A stretch of 15,092 nt of DNA from an uncultured Eubacteriales bacterium. Its GTDB lineage: Bacteria > Bacillota > Clostridia > Lachnospirales > Lachnospiraceae. Made by a program: the position numbers and the translations under genes. Location: positions 1-15,092 of the forward strand of contig UQZF01000051.1 in the NCBI GenBank assembly GCA_900545455.1, given 5' to 3'. Positions 7,378 to 14,644 of the stretch are shown here, piece by piece; positions within the stretch are counted from its first letter, which is position 1, and every line of letters starts with the position of its first letter. The notes beneath the pieces were generated by a model, which made no database searches, had not been told where the DNA came from, and worked only from the letters and a program-made list of their open reading frames with translations.

Positions 7378-8345
7378 TGAAAACAATCGATATCGTTGTT
7401 CCATGCTATAACGAACAGGAAGTCATCGCAGCGTTCTACGAGGAGACTTCCAAGCATGTTGCAGCTATCAATAATTACTCTTTCAGATACATTTTTGTAA
7501 ATGATGGGAGCAGGGACAACACCCTGCTCCTTCTAAAGGGACTTGCCGCAGACCATGATGATGTACGGTACGTCTCTTTTTCGCGTAATTTTGGTAAAGA
7601 AGCTGCCATGTTCGCAGGTCTCAAGAACACTACTGCCGATTATGTCATAATAATGGACGCAGACCTGCAGCACCCGCCTGCCCTCTTCCCGCAGCTTATT
7701 GAGGGTATCGAGGAAGGACACGACTGCTGTGCCGCCTACAGGACAACCCGTACAGGCGAGCGCAAAATACGAAGCTTTTTTTCACAGTCCTTCTACAAGC
7801 TTAACAACAAGCTCACCAACACCAAAATGCCTTACGGTGCCGTCGATTACCGCATCATGTCGAGACAGATGGTCGACAGCCTTGTCTCACTTCCAGAGAA
7901 GGAGCGTTTTTCAAAGGGACTTTTCTGCTGGGTTGGCTATGACACCAAGTGGATTCCTTATGAGAATGTCGAAAGAACACTCGGCACTACCAAGTGGAAA
8001 TTCTCAGGTCTTGTAAAGTATGCGCTTGATGCCATCATATCGTTCTCGGTTGCCCCGCTAAGAATGCTCTCGGTTCTCGGTGCGTCGATAAGCTCGATAG
8101 CTCTTTTATATGGTCTGTACCTGCTCATAAAGACACTTGCGTTCGGCAAGGATCTTCCGGGCTATGCGTCGACCATAATAATTCTGCTCTTCCTCGGAGG
8201 AATAATCGAGCTGAGCATAGGAATCATAGGCGAATACCTCGCAAGAATATTCACCGAGGTAAAACAACGCCCTATTTATATTGAAAAGGAAAGCAACCTT
8301 AACAAAGATAAGGATAAGAATTGTAATGAAGAATCTGATAAATAA
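7377..8345 (+). CDS. GT2 polyprenyl-phosphate glycosyltransferase (GtrB/CsbB type)
   Basis: The family moves a sugar from a nucleotide sugar onto undecaprenyl phosphate at the inner face of the membrane. The 322-residue protein has a GT-A domain with VPCYNEQE (8-15), VNDGSRDNT (41-49) and the metal-binding DADLQHPP (94-101). Two membrane segments follow (about 229-252 and 264-288), then GEYLARIFTEVKQRP (285-299), which is typical of GtrB, CsbB and Dpm1-like bacterial enzymes. The C-terminus is charged. ATG 7377 overlaps the argG stop (TAATG), so translation may be coupled. GtrA and YfhO genes follow, giving the same three partners as known teichoic acid glycosylation systems. The sugar cannot be told from sequence. 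Confidence 0.93.
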   Translation: MKTIDIVVPCYNEQEVIAAFYEETSKHVAAINNYSFRYIFVNDGSRDNTLLLLKGLAADHDDVRYVSFSRNFGKEAAMFAGLKNTTADYVIIMDADLQHPPALFPQLIEGIEEGHDCCAAYRTTRTGERKIRSFFSQSFYKLNNKLTNTKMPYGAVDYRIMSRQMVDSLVSLPEKERFSKGLFCWVGYDTKWIPYENVERTLGTTKWKFSGLVKYALDAIISFSVAPLRMLSVLGASISSIALLYGLYLLIKTLAFGKDLPGYASTIIILLFLGGIIELSIGIIGEYLARIFTEVKQRPIYIEKESNLNKDKDKNCNEESDK

Positions 8346-8751
8346 AATCATTGAAAAACTTTTCACCCGCGAAATGATAAGCTACCTCATTTTCGGTGTG
8401 CTGACAACCGTGGTAAACTTCGTCTTTTACTGGCTGTTTACTGAAATTATAGGCATCTACTATATCACCTCGAACGTGATTGCTTGGATATTCGCCGTTA
8501 TTTTTGCGTATGTGACCAATAAGCTTTTTGTATTTGAAAGCAAAAGCTGGGAGGTAAAGCTGGTTATCAAAGAGGTCATCGCATTCGGCGCCGCAAGAGT
8601 GCTCTCACTGCTTTTTGAGACAGGCTTCCTTGCACTCACCGTCGAAGTGATGGGTGTTCCTAAAATCATCGCAAAGATCATTGCCGCTGTATTCGTAGTC
8701 ATCATCAACTACGTTGCAAGCAAGTTGTTTATTTTTAAAAAGAAAAAATAG
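8326..8751 (+). CDS. GtrA-family membrane protein, probable lipid-linked sugar flippase
   Basis: GtrA/GtcA proteins are small four-helix membrane proteins thought to move polyprenyl-phosphate-linked sugars across the membrane. This 141-residue protein has four hydrophobic segments (about 17-38, 43-64, 79-103 and 112-131). NKLFVF (65-70) after the second and SKLFIF (132-137) after the fourth are matching ends of the family's internal two-fold repeat. It ends in a lysine run. ATG 8326 has AGGA 11 bases upstream. A TTG at 8281 is also in frame but adds a basic tail unlike the family. The gene overlaps the glycosyltransferase gene by 20 bases, so coupling is likely. Confidence 0.92.
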   Translation: MKNLINKIIEKLFTREMISYLIFGVLTTVVNFVFYWLFTEIIGIYYITSNVIAWIFAVIFAYVTNKLFVFESKSWEVKLVIKEVIAFGAARVLSLLFETGFLALTVEVMGVPKIIAKIIAAVFVVIINYVASKLFIFKKKK

Positions 8752-8765
8752 GGGTTATAAATATC

Positions 8766-11381
8766 ATGAAATTCAAAGAAAAAATTAAATCAATACATCC
8801 GATGTATTTAGTTTCTTTTTTCCTTCCGCTAATCATTATGGTTGCAATATTCGCAGTCCGCGGAATCTATCCGTTCGGTGATAATGTGTATCTGCGTTCG
8901 GATATGTACCATCAATATTGCCCGTTCTTTTCCGAGCTTTGGGACAAAATCCGTAACGGCGGAAGTCTTTTTTATTCATGGGAAATCGGTCTGGGTTCTA
9001 ACTTTGCGGCACTCTACGGCTACTACCTGTCAAGTCCGCTCAACTGGTTCATAGGCTTTTTTCCTCATGAATACATGATTGAGATGATGAACATAATCAT
9101 CCTTCTCAAGCTCGCGCTCGCCTCCACCGCTTTCACATATTATATTGATAAGCGCTTCAAGGTGAAGAACATAACCGTATCTCTTTTCGGTATGTTCTAC
9201 GCCCTGTCAGGCTTCACCGCGGCGTTCAGTTGGAACCTCATGTGGTTCGACTGTGTCCTCCTTCTGCCGCTCGTCCTTCTCGGACTCGAGCGTCTCGTCA
9301 ACGAGGACAAGGGCATTCTCTATACCGTCACACTCGGACTTACGATACTTTCTAACTACTATATCGCAATCATGGTGTGCATAAGCCTTGTATTCTACTT
9401 TTTTGTGCTGCTCATCACCATGCCTGTTCCCGAGAAAAAGACGGTTTATCTCCAGAAGATAGGCTACTTCACCATCTTTTCCGTGTTAGCAGGTGCAATG
9501 TCAGCCGCGATACTTTTGCCGGAGCTCTATGCCCTCGGTCTCACCGCGTCGAGCGACATAAGCTTTCCAAAGACGCTCACACAGTACTTCTCCGTCGTGA
9601 CCGTTTTAAACCGCCAGCTCGCCAACACCGAGGTGTGCATCGGACTTGAGCATCTACCTAACATATACTGCGGCGTGGCTGTATTTTTACTCTACCCGCT
9701 CTATATTTTCAACAAGAAAATAGGCGTCCGCGAAAAAATAGCAAAATCCGTTCTGCTTTTTATATTTATTTTCGCGTTCAGCTTCAACATACCTAACTTT
9801 ATATGGCACGGCTTCCACTATCCGAACTCACTTCCTGCAAGGCAGTCATTTATCTATGTTTTCATACTCCTTACGATGTGCTTTGACGCCTTCAAGGACA
9901 TGAAGGACTACACGGGAAGCCAGATTGCCAAGGCATTCGGACTTTTCCTCATATATCTTCTGTGGCTCGACCACACCAAGGGAGAGAACGACCCGGGATA
10001 TGCCATACTGTTTGTAAATGCCCTGTTTATGCTCTTATATGTCATAATCGCGTTTATATACAAAAAAGACAAGTTTAAAATCCACTATATTGTGTTCATG
10101 CTCTTCTGTGCAGCCTGCATCGAATGTACAATGAACATGGAGGAGACGGGCTACAGCACAACCGGGCGCAGCGCCTACTTAAAGGACTATGACGCGGTCG
10201 AGTCGCTCGTGTCCGAGGCTTCCACGGAGGACGATTCCTTCTACCGCATAGCCAAAGCCTTCGGCTACCGCTCAAAAAATGACGCGGCTTGGCACAATTT
10301 CAACAGTGCGAGCGTATTCTCCTCAACCGCCTACGCAGGCGTTACCGACCTGTTCGGCAGATTAGGTCTTGAGCATTCCATGAATGCCTATGCCGACCAC
10401 GGCGCTACACCGCTTGTCTACTCGATGTTCGACATAAAATACATTTTGAGCAACAAGGTATTATCTGACGACTACACTCTCGAGCTCGTCGATTCCATCG
10501 ACGATGAGTACCTGTACCGCGCAAAGTACACTCTTCCGCTCGGATACATGGTAGCCTCGGATATAAACGAAGAATGGAACTACAAGATGAGCAATCCATT
10601 CTCGGTCCAGAACGACTTTGTTCTCGAAAACACCGGAATATCTTCACTTTTTACAACGATAGATTTTAATGACTCAGGCAAAGAAGGTATTACAATCAAT
10701 GTCGATGAAGATGAATATGTGTATGTATATGTCGGCAACAAATCAGTAAAGACAGCCAAAGTCTCTATCAGCGAAGACACCGAAAACTTTGCAGGTATTA
10801 ACCACGGCAGAATGATAGACCTCGGATGGCAGAGTGCAGGCACAACAATCCGAATAATTGACAAAGACGGCGAGGAATCACTAAACGCAATGGTCTATAC
10901 AATGAATCCCGAAAAATTCATTGAAGCTTTCAATATATTAAGTTCACAGGCACTTAACGTCACAGACTATTCAGACACAACCGTCAACGGAACAATAACG
11001 GTCAACGAATCCGGTATTCTGATGTTCTCGATACCTTATGATCCGAGCTGGACTCTCAAGGTTAACGGAAACCCTGTAGATACAATCGAGGTTGCCGAGG
11101 CGCTTCTCGGCGTAAGCTTAGAGCCCGGAGAATACACCATCGAGCTTCGCTACACACCGCGCGGCTTCAAATTAGGACTTATCATAAGCCTCATATCGGT
11201 ACTTATCATATTCATCATATACTGCTTCTACCGCAAGGAGGCAGGAAAAAGCTTCCTGCCGTTCACCAAAGCAAAAAAGCTTACGGCTGCCACGAACGAG
11301 GGAACCGTTGAGGAGACAGCCGGAGATGATGCCTGCAATGAAAATGCCGAAGCCGGCGAAAATGAAACAACTGAAAGTTAA
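8766..11381 (+). CDS. yfhO: YfhO-family membrane protein, probable GT-C glycosyltransferase
   Basis: In Bacillus and Staphylococcus, YfhO acts with CsbB and GtcA-type proteins, apparently moving the sugar from its lipid carrier to lipoteichoic acid outside the cell. This 871-residue protein has the family layout. There is a first membrane helix (about 13-30), then an outer loop with GDNVYLRSDMYHQY (38-51) whose acidic residues are candidates for catalysis, as in GT-C enzymes. About a dozen helices follow to residue 452, then a large outer domain (about 460-800) with YSMFDIKYILS and SIPYDPSWTLKVNG (755-768). It ends with a last helix (about 802-821) and an acidic tail. The start has AGGGG 11 bases upstream and lies 14 bases after the GtrA gene. 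The acceptor molecule is unknown, and clostridial relatives may not make the same lipoteichoic acid. Confidence 0.9.
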   Translation: MKFKEKIKSIHPMYLVSFFLPLIIMVAIFAVRGIYPFGDNVYLRSDMYHQYCPFFSELWDKIRNGGSLFYSWEIGLGSNFAALYGYYLSSPLNWFIGFFPHEYMIEMMNIIILLKLALASTAFTYYIDKRFKVKNITVSLFGMFYALSGFTAAFSWNLMWFDCVLLLPLVLLGLERLVNEDKGILYTVTLGLTILSNYYIAIMVCISLVFYFFVLLITMPVPEKKTVYLQKIGYFTIFSVLAGAMSAAILLPELYALGLTASSDISFPKTLTQYFSVVTVLNRQLANTEVCIGLEHLPNIYCGVAVFLLYPLYIFNKKIGVREKIAKSVLLFIFIFAFSFNIPNFIWHGFHYPNSLPARQSFIYVFILLTMCFDAFKDMKDYTGSQIAKAFGLFLIYLLWLDHTKGENDPGYAILFVNALFMLLYVIIAFIYKKDKFKIHYIVFMLFCAACIECTMNMEETGYSTTGRSAYLKDYDAVESLVSEASTEDDSFYRIAKAFGYRSKNDAAWHNFNSASVFSSTAYAGVTDLFGRLGLEHSMNAYADHGATPLVYSMFDIKYILSNKVLSDDYTLELVDSIDDEYLYRAKYTLPLGYMVASDINEEWNYKMSNPFSVQNDFVLENTGISSLFTTIDFNDSGKEGITINVDEDEYVYVYVGNKSVKTAKVSISEDTENFAGINHGRMIDLGWQSAGTTIRIIDKDGEESLNAMVYTMNPEKFIEAFNILSSQALNVTDYSDTTVNGTITVNESGILMFSIPYDPSWTLKVNGNPVDTIEVAEALLGVSLEPGEYTIELRYTPRGFKLGLIISLISVLIIFIIYCFYRKEAGKSFLPFTKAKKLTAATNEGTVEETAGDDACNENAEAGENETTES

Positions 11382-11413
11382 TATAAAAAATACACATTAC
11401 GGAGGACTCAACC

Positions 11414-12787
11414 ATGAAGCTCTGGGGCGGACGTTTCACAAAAGAAACTAATCAATTAGTAAACAACTTTAACGCGTCACTTCCTTTTGACAGAAGATTC
11501 TACAAACAGGACATTGAGGGAAGCATCGCACATGTCACAATGCTTGCAAAGCAGGGAATATTATCAAATGAGGACAAGGATGCCATCATCGCAGGTCTCA
11601 CCTCAATCCGTAGCGATATAGACAACGGAACTCTGCAATTCGACGATGAAGCCGAGGATATACACAGTTTCGTGGAAGCTGAGCTAATTTCACGCATCGG
11701 TGACGCAGGAAAGCGTCTCCACACCGGAAGAAGCCGCAATGATCAGGTTGCTCTCGACATGAGGCTGTACACACGCGATGAGCTCACACAGACAGACGAA
11801 CTCCTAAAAGGACTTTTAAAGGTTATCCTTCGCATAATGAAGGAGAACACCGAGACATATATGCCTGGTTTCACACATCTTCAGAAGGCTCAGCCTATTA
11901 CCGTAGCCCACCACTTCGGCGCATACTTTGAGATGTTCTCAAGGGACAGAGGGCGCATCGCCGACATCTATAAGCGAATGAACTACTGCCCTCTCGGAGC
12001 AGGTGCACTTGCAGGAACCACTTACCCGCTCGACCGCGAGTATACCGCATCGCTGCTCGGCTTCGCAGGAGCCACCTCCAACAGCATTGATTCCGTTTCC
12101 GACAGAGATTACCTCATTGAATACCTCAGTGCTATGGCAACAATCATGATGCACTTAAGCCGTTTTTCCGAGGAAATCATTATATGGAACTCCAACGAGT
12201 ACCGCTTTATCGAGCTCGATGATGCCTACAGCACAGGAAGCTCCATAATGCCGCAGAAGAAGAACCCTGACATTGCAGAGCTCGTCCGTGGCAAGACAGG
12301 TCGTGTATACGGTGCCCTCATGTCACTTCTCACCACAATGAAGGGACTTCCTCTCGCATACAACAAGGATATGCAGGAGGACAAGGAGCTGACCTTCGAC
12401 GCAATCGACACCACAAAGGGCTGCATACTCCTCTTTACCGGAATGCTCGACACGATGACCTTCAACAAGGATGTCATGGAAAAAAGTGCAATGGCAGGCT
12501 TCACTAATGCCACCGATGCTGCCGACTACCTTGTAAACCACGGCGTACCGTTCCGCGATGCACATGGCATAATAGGTCAGATAGTTCTCTACTGCTTAGA
12601 CAAGGGCATCTCAATCGACGAGATGAGCCTTGCGGAGTTAAAGGCAATCTGCCCTGTATTTGAGAGTGACATCTACGACGCAATATCTCTAAAGACCTGT
12701 GTTGAAAAGCGTCTCACAAAAGGTGCACCAAGCCCTGCTGCCATGAAGGATGCTATTGCGAAGTATGAGGAGTATTTGAGCAAATAA
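11414..12787 (+). CDS. argH: Argininosuccinate lyase
   Basis: ArgH splits argininosuccinate into arginine and fumarate, the last step of the pathway. The 457-residue protein belongs to the fumarase/aspartase superfamily. It starts with the typical MKLWGGRF and shows TGRSRNDQV (104-112), GFTHLQKAQP with the likely catalytic His155 (152-161), and the signature GSSIMPQKKNPD (275-286), whose serines include the catalytic base on the mobile loop. GGAGG at 11401 lies 8 bases before the ATG. It begins 32 bases after yfhO, and no terminator or clear promoter is visible between them, so it most likely relies on transcription through the glycosylation cassette. Confidence 0.98.
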   Translation: MKLWGGRFTKETNQLVNNFNASLPFDRRFYKQDIEGSIAHVTMLAKQGILSNEDKDAIIAGLTSIRSDIDNGTLQFDDEAEDIHSFVEAELISRIGDAGKRLHTGRSRNDQVALDMRLYTRDELTQTDELLKGLLKVILRIMKENTETYMPGFTHLQKAQPITVAHHFGAYFEMFSRDRGRIADIYKRMNYCPLGAGALAGTTYPLDREYTASLLGFAGATSNSIDSVSDRDYLIEYLSAMATIMMHLSRFSEEIIIWNSNEYRFIELDDAYSTGSSIMPQKKNPDIAELVRGKTGRVYGALMSLLTTMKGLPLAYNKDMQEDKELTFDAIDTTKGCILLFTGMLDTMTFNKDVMEKSAMAGFTNATDAADYLVNHGVPFRDAHGIIGQIVLYCLDKGISIDEMSLAELKAICPVFESDIYDAISLKTCVEKRLTKGAPSPAAMKDAIAKYEEYLSK

Positions 12788-12820
12788 GAAATAATGTATT
12801 TTAAATGATATCATAGTCAA

Positions 12821-12875
12821 AAAGTCATATCTTCCCACCAAAGCCTGACGCCAAGCCGTGAAAAGATATGACTTT
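12821..12875. terminator. Hairpin between convergent argH and rpn, probable two-way terminator
   Basis: AAAGTCATATCTT (12821-12833) and AAGATATGACTTT (12863-12875) form a perfect 13-bp stem. On the plus strand it is followed by ATTATTTT, and on the minus strand the stem runs into TTTTT. The location between two converging genes fits a shared terminator. The stem is A/T-rich and the 29-base loop is long and GC-richer than the stem, which is atypical. Confidence 0.6.
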
Positions 12876-12921
12876 ATTATTTTGCTATATTTGTATAACC
12901 TATATTCATCACCGTATATGA

Positions 12922-13851
12922 CTATTTTGCCGTTTCTGCCGTTTTAATGTCATTGCCATTTATCCAGTTCTGCACCTGTGCTATGGTCGCGTCTACTGCA
13001 CTCGCAATATTTTCAACAGACATACCCATTTTTGCCAGAGCTATCGAGGTCTTTTTCTGTGTCTGAGCCTGCCCTTCCGCACGCCCTTCTTCCATTCCTT
13101 TTTCCAATCCTGTCTGAATTGCCTCTTTAGTTGCCTTTTCCAAAGTCTCCTCAATCTCATCCTTCATAAGTCTTCTCAATGCTTCACACATGGTATTTTC
13201 CCTCCTTACCTTATCATACAATTCATAGTTAGCAGACATACTGACCTGCAGTACAGCGTCCGCATCTGCCTTCTCGCTCTTTCCTATGTAACTCTCGACA
13301 TCCTTCACAAATGTCTCTATGTCTTTCCTTTTTGCATTCCTTGAGAGCACTCTGAAACTGTTATGCAGTCCCGGTGACAGCTCTTTCATCACAACTATCT
13401 GTGTCGGAATAAAAAAGTTCTTCAAATAATATATTCCATCATATACCTTCTCAATTTCTATTCCCTGCTTATTCAACATCGCAGCCATGCTCGCCGGGTA
13501 TGATTCACGCATCATGGAGATAGTAAGCTCATCAGCCTTTACCGCATCTACACGCTCTCCAAGTGCCTTGTACATGCAGGCATAAGCAACTACCTTGTAA
13601 AAATCATCAATTGACATTACATCTCCCGGGCACTTGTATTCTATAATGTTATTCTGCCTGAATATATGACCTATCTGGTTTCTCAGCTTTACATTCCTGT
13701 TCTTTTCAACTATCAACATGTCTATCTGAAGCGGTTTCCTGCTCAAATTGTACTCCGAATAAAACTCCAGTTCCTCCATATCCTCATTAAATTCCAGCCT
13801 TACAGCGGCACAGAATGCCGGATGCCATTGCAGCTTCACTTCATTATTCAA
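12922..13851 (-). CDS. Rpn-type PD-(D/E)XK nuclease/transposase-like protein
   Basis: Rpn proteins carry a PD-(D/E)XK nuclease fold and, in E. coli, promote RecA-independent recombination; the role of the Firmicute relatives is not settled. In this 309-residue protein the active-site set is visible: Asp44 in LQIDMLIVEK and Glu71-Tyr-Lys73 in NIIEYK, then SIDDFYKVVAYACMYK (80-95). The C-terminal part is charged (about 224-265) with a G-x-x-x-G/E-G run typical of the family. It ends in a possible small helix-turn-helix (about 271-297). The start is TTG 13851 with AAGGAGG 6 bases upstream; no ATG start is available in frame nearby. No terminal inverted repeats or target duplications were seen, so mobility is not supported. 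Confidence 0.85.
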   Translation of the reverse strand: MNNEVKLQWHPAFCAAVRLEFNEDMEELEFYSEYNLSRKPLQIDMLIVEKNRNVKLRNQIGHIFRQNNIIEYKCPGDVMSIDDFYKVVAYACMYKALGERVDAVKADELTISMMRESYPASMAAMLNKQGIEIEKVYDGIYYLKNFFIPTQIVVMKELSPGLHNSFRVLSRNAKRKDIETFVKDVESYIGKSEKADADAVLQVSMSANYELYDKVRRENTMCEALRRLMKDEIEETLEKATKEAIQTGLEKGMEEGRAEGQAQTQKKTSIALAKMGMSVENIASAVDATIAQVQNWINGNDIKTAETAK

Positions 13852-13873
13852 TTAATACCTCCTTACATGTGTT

Positions 13874-13912
13874 GCAGGAAGCATCTCGTTCACTCAGACA
13901 CCATGCTCCTGC
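13874..13912 (-). promoter_or_regulatory. Stem-loop in the leader of the rpn-type gene
   Basis: GCAGGAAGCAT (13874-13884) pairs with ATGCTCCTGC (13903-13912), giving a 10-bp stem with a one-base bulge and an 18-base loop. On the rpn transcript it lies about 12 bases upstream of AAGGAGG. No T-run follows, so it is not an intrinsic terminator. It could stabilise the message, control translation or be a protein-binding site. Confidence 0.45.
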
Positions 13913-14043
13913 CATCGTCTATGGGATACAAAAGCACGAATGTCTTAAATGCGAATAATTAGATTATACAGAAATATAAGAACTATGCTTTTAAATAATA
14001 ATAGCATAACTCTTCACCGTTGGCAATATATTTTATATCAATT

Positions 14044-14097
14044 AAAAAAAACATCCACTCTCATTTCCGTACTCAATTAACACATGAGAGCAGATGT
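14044..14097 (-). terminator. Rho-independent terminator for the ABC-ygbA transcript
   Basis: Reading the minus strand, ACATC-TG-CTCTCAT (14097-14084) pairs with ATGAGAG-TG-GATGT (14064-14051). This gives 12 paired bases broken by one 2x2 internal loop, with a 19-base loop. The stem is followed at once by seven T (14050-14044). The stem and T-run are classic. It lies about 150 bases after the ygbA stop and before the rpn gene, so it separates the two minus-strand units. Confidence 0.8.
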
Positions 14098-14245
14098 TAT
14101 TTTACAATAAAATTACAGGTGTCAAAAATATTTTTTCAATACAAATATGTATGCCACGTTACATTTATGCATATCACGACTTTTGGGAGAAGCTTAGTTA
14201 TTCTTAGGACTCTGTTCGCCATATAGCCACAGACGGCATGGATGC

Positions 14246-14599
14246 TCAGCCGTTTCCCTTCCGCAGCTTCTTCTTTTCTTTCATCGTGCATATTACATGA
14301 TGAATCGCGGCGCATGGATGGTGGAACATCATTCTCGGACCGGAAAAACGCATAACCTCTCGAATCTTCTCGCGCATATCAGGCTTGTAGCAGTGTACCT
14401 TACAGTTAGAGCAGAAGGTCTTATTCTCCATGAACGGACAATGCTCGCTTCTGCTTACAGCATAGCTTTCAAGCTCCGCGCATTCCGCGCAGAGATCCTT
14501 TTTTATGCCGTGCTTTTTGCAGCAGTACAGCTTAATCATGAGGGGAACCATTTCTTTTTCCTTCTCACGCTTCGATGCAATATCTTTATTTTTTGCCAT
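14246..14599 (-). CDS. ygbA: YgbA-like nitrous oxide-stimulated promoter family protein
   Basis: The 117-residue protein matches the small cysteine-rich family named after E. coli YgbA, which belongs to the NsrR nitric-oxide regulon; its biochemical role is poorly known. Visible features are YCCKKHG (about 25-31), LCAECAELESYAVSRSEHCPF (about 36-56), CSNCKVHCYKPDMREKI (about 63-79) and VMRFSGPRMMFHHP (about 82-95). The cysteines and histidines suggest a metal or Fe-S site. The start is ATG 14599, with AAAGGGA about 8 bases upstream. A TTG at 14644 is in frame but would add 15 residues and has a weaker site. The gene begins 45 bases after the ABC exporter gene and probably shares its transcript. 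No NsrR site was identified. The gene name here denotes family membership only. Confidence 0.87.
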   Translation of the reverse strand: MAKNKDIASKREKEKEMVPLMIKLYCCKKHGIKKDLCAECAELESYAVSRSEHCPFMENKTFCSNCKVHCYKPDMREKIREVMRFSGPRMMFHHPCAAIHHVICTMKEKKKLRKGNG

Positions 14600-14644
14600 T
14601 ATCAAATCCCTTTCCGAACAGTCACAAAAATTAATCTTTTCCAA

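Larger units (their letters stand above)
13863..14245. other. Intergenic region without a gene, upstream of rpn
   Basis: No convincing gene is present in this stretch. It is A/T-rich and contains the rpn leader stem-loop (13874-13912), a possible rpn -10 element on the minus strand (TATAAT, 13968-13963, without a good -35), a weak inverted repeat TATGCT/AGCATA (13984-13989 and 14003-14008), and the strong ygbA-side terminator (14044-14097). Bases 14098-14245 would be the untranslated 3' end of the ygbA transcript. The plus-strand frame at 14020-14226 has no ribosome binding site and no recognisable content. Confidence 0.6.

Noticed and set aside
12922..13912. Rpn-type gene as part of a complete insertion sequence
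   Set aside because: No terminal inverted repeats, direct target repeats or second transposase frame could be found around it.
14600..14644. TTG start that would lengthen the YgbA-like protein by 15 residues
   Set aside because: The ATG at 14599 has a better placed AAAGGGA and begins where the family normally does; the extra residues look non-conserved.
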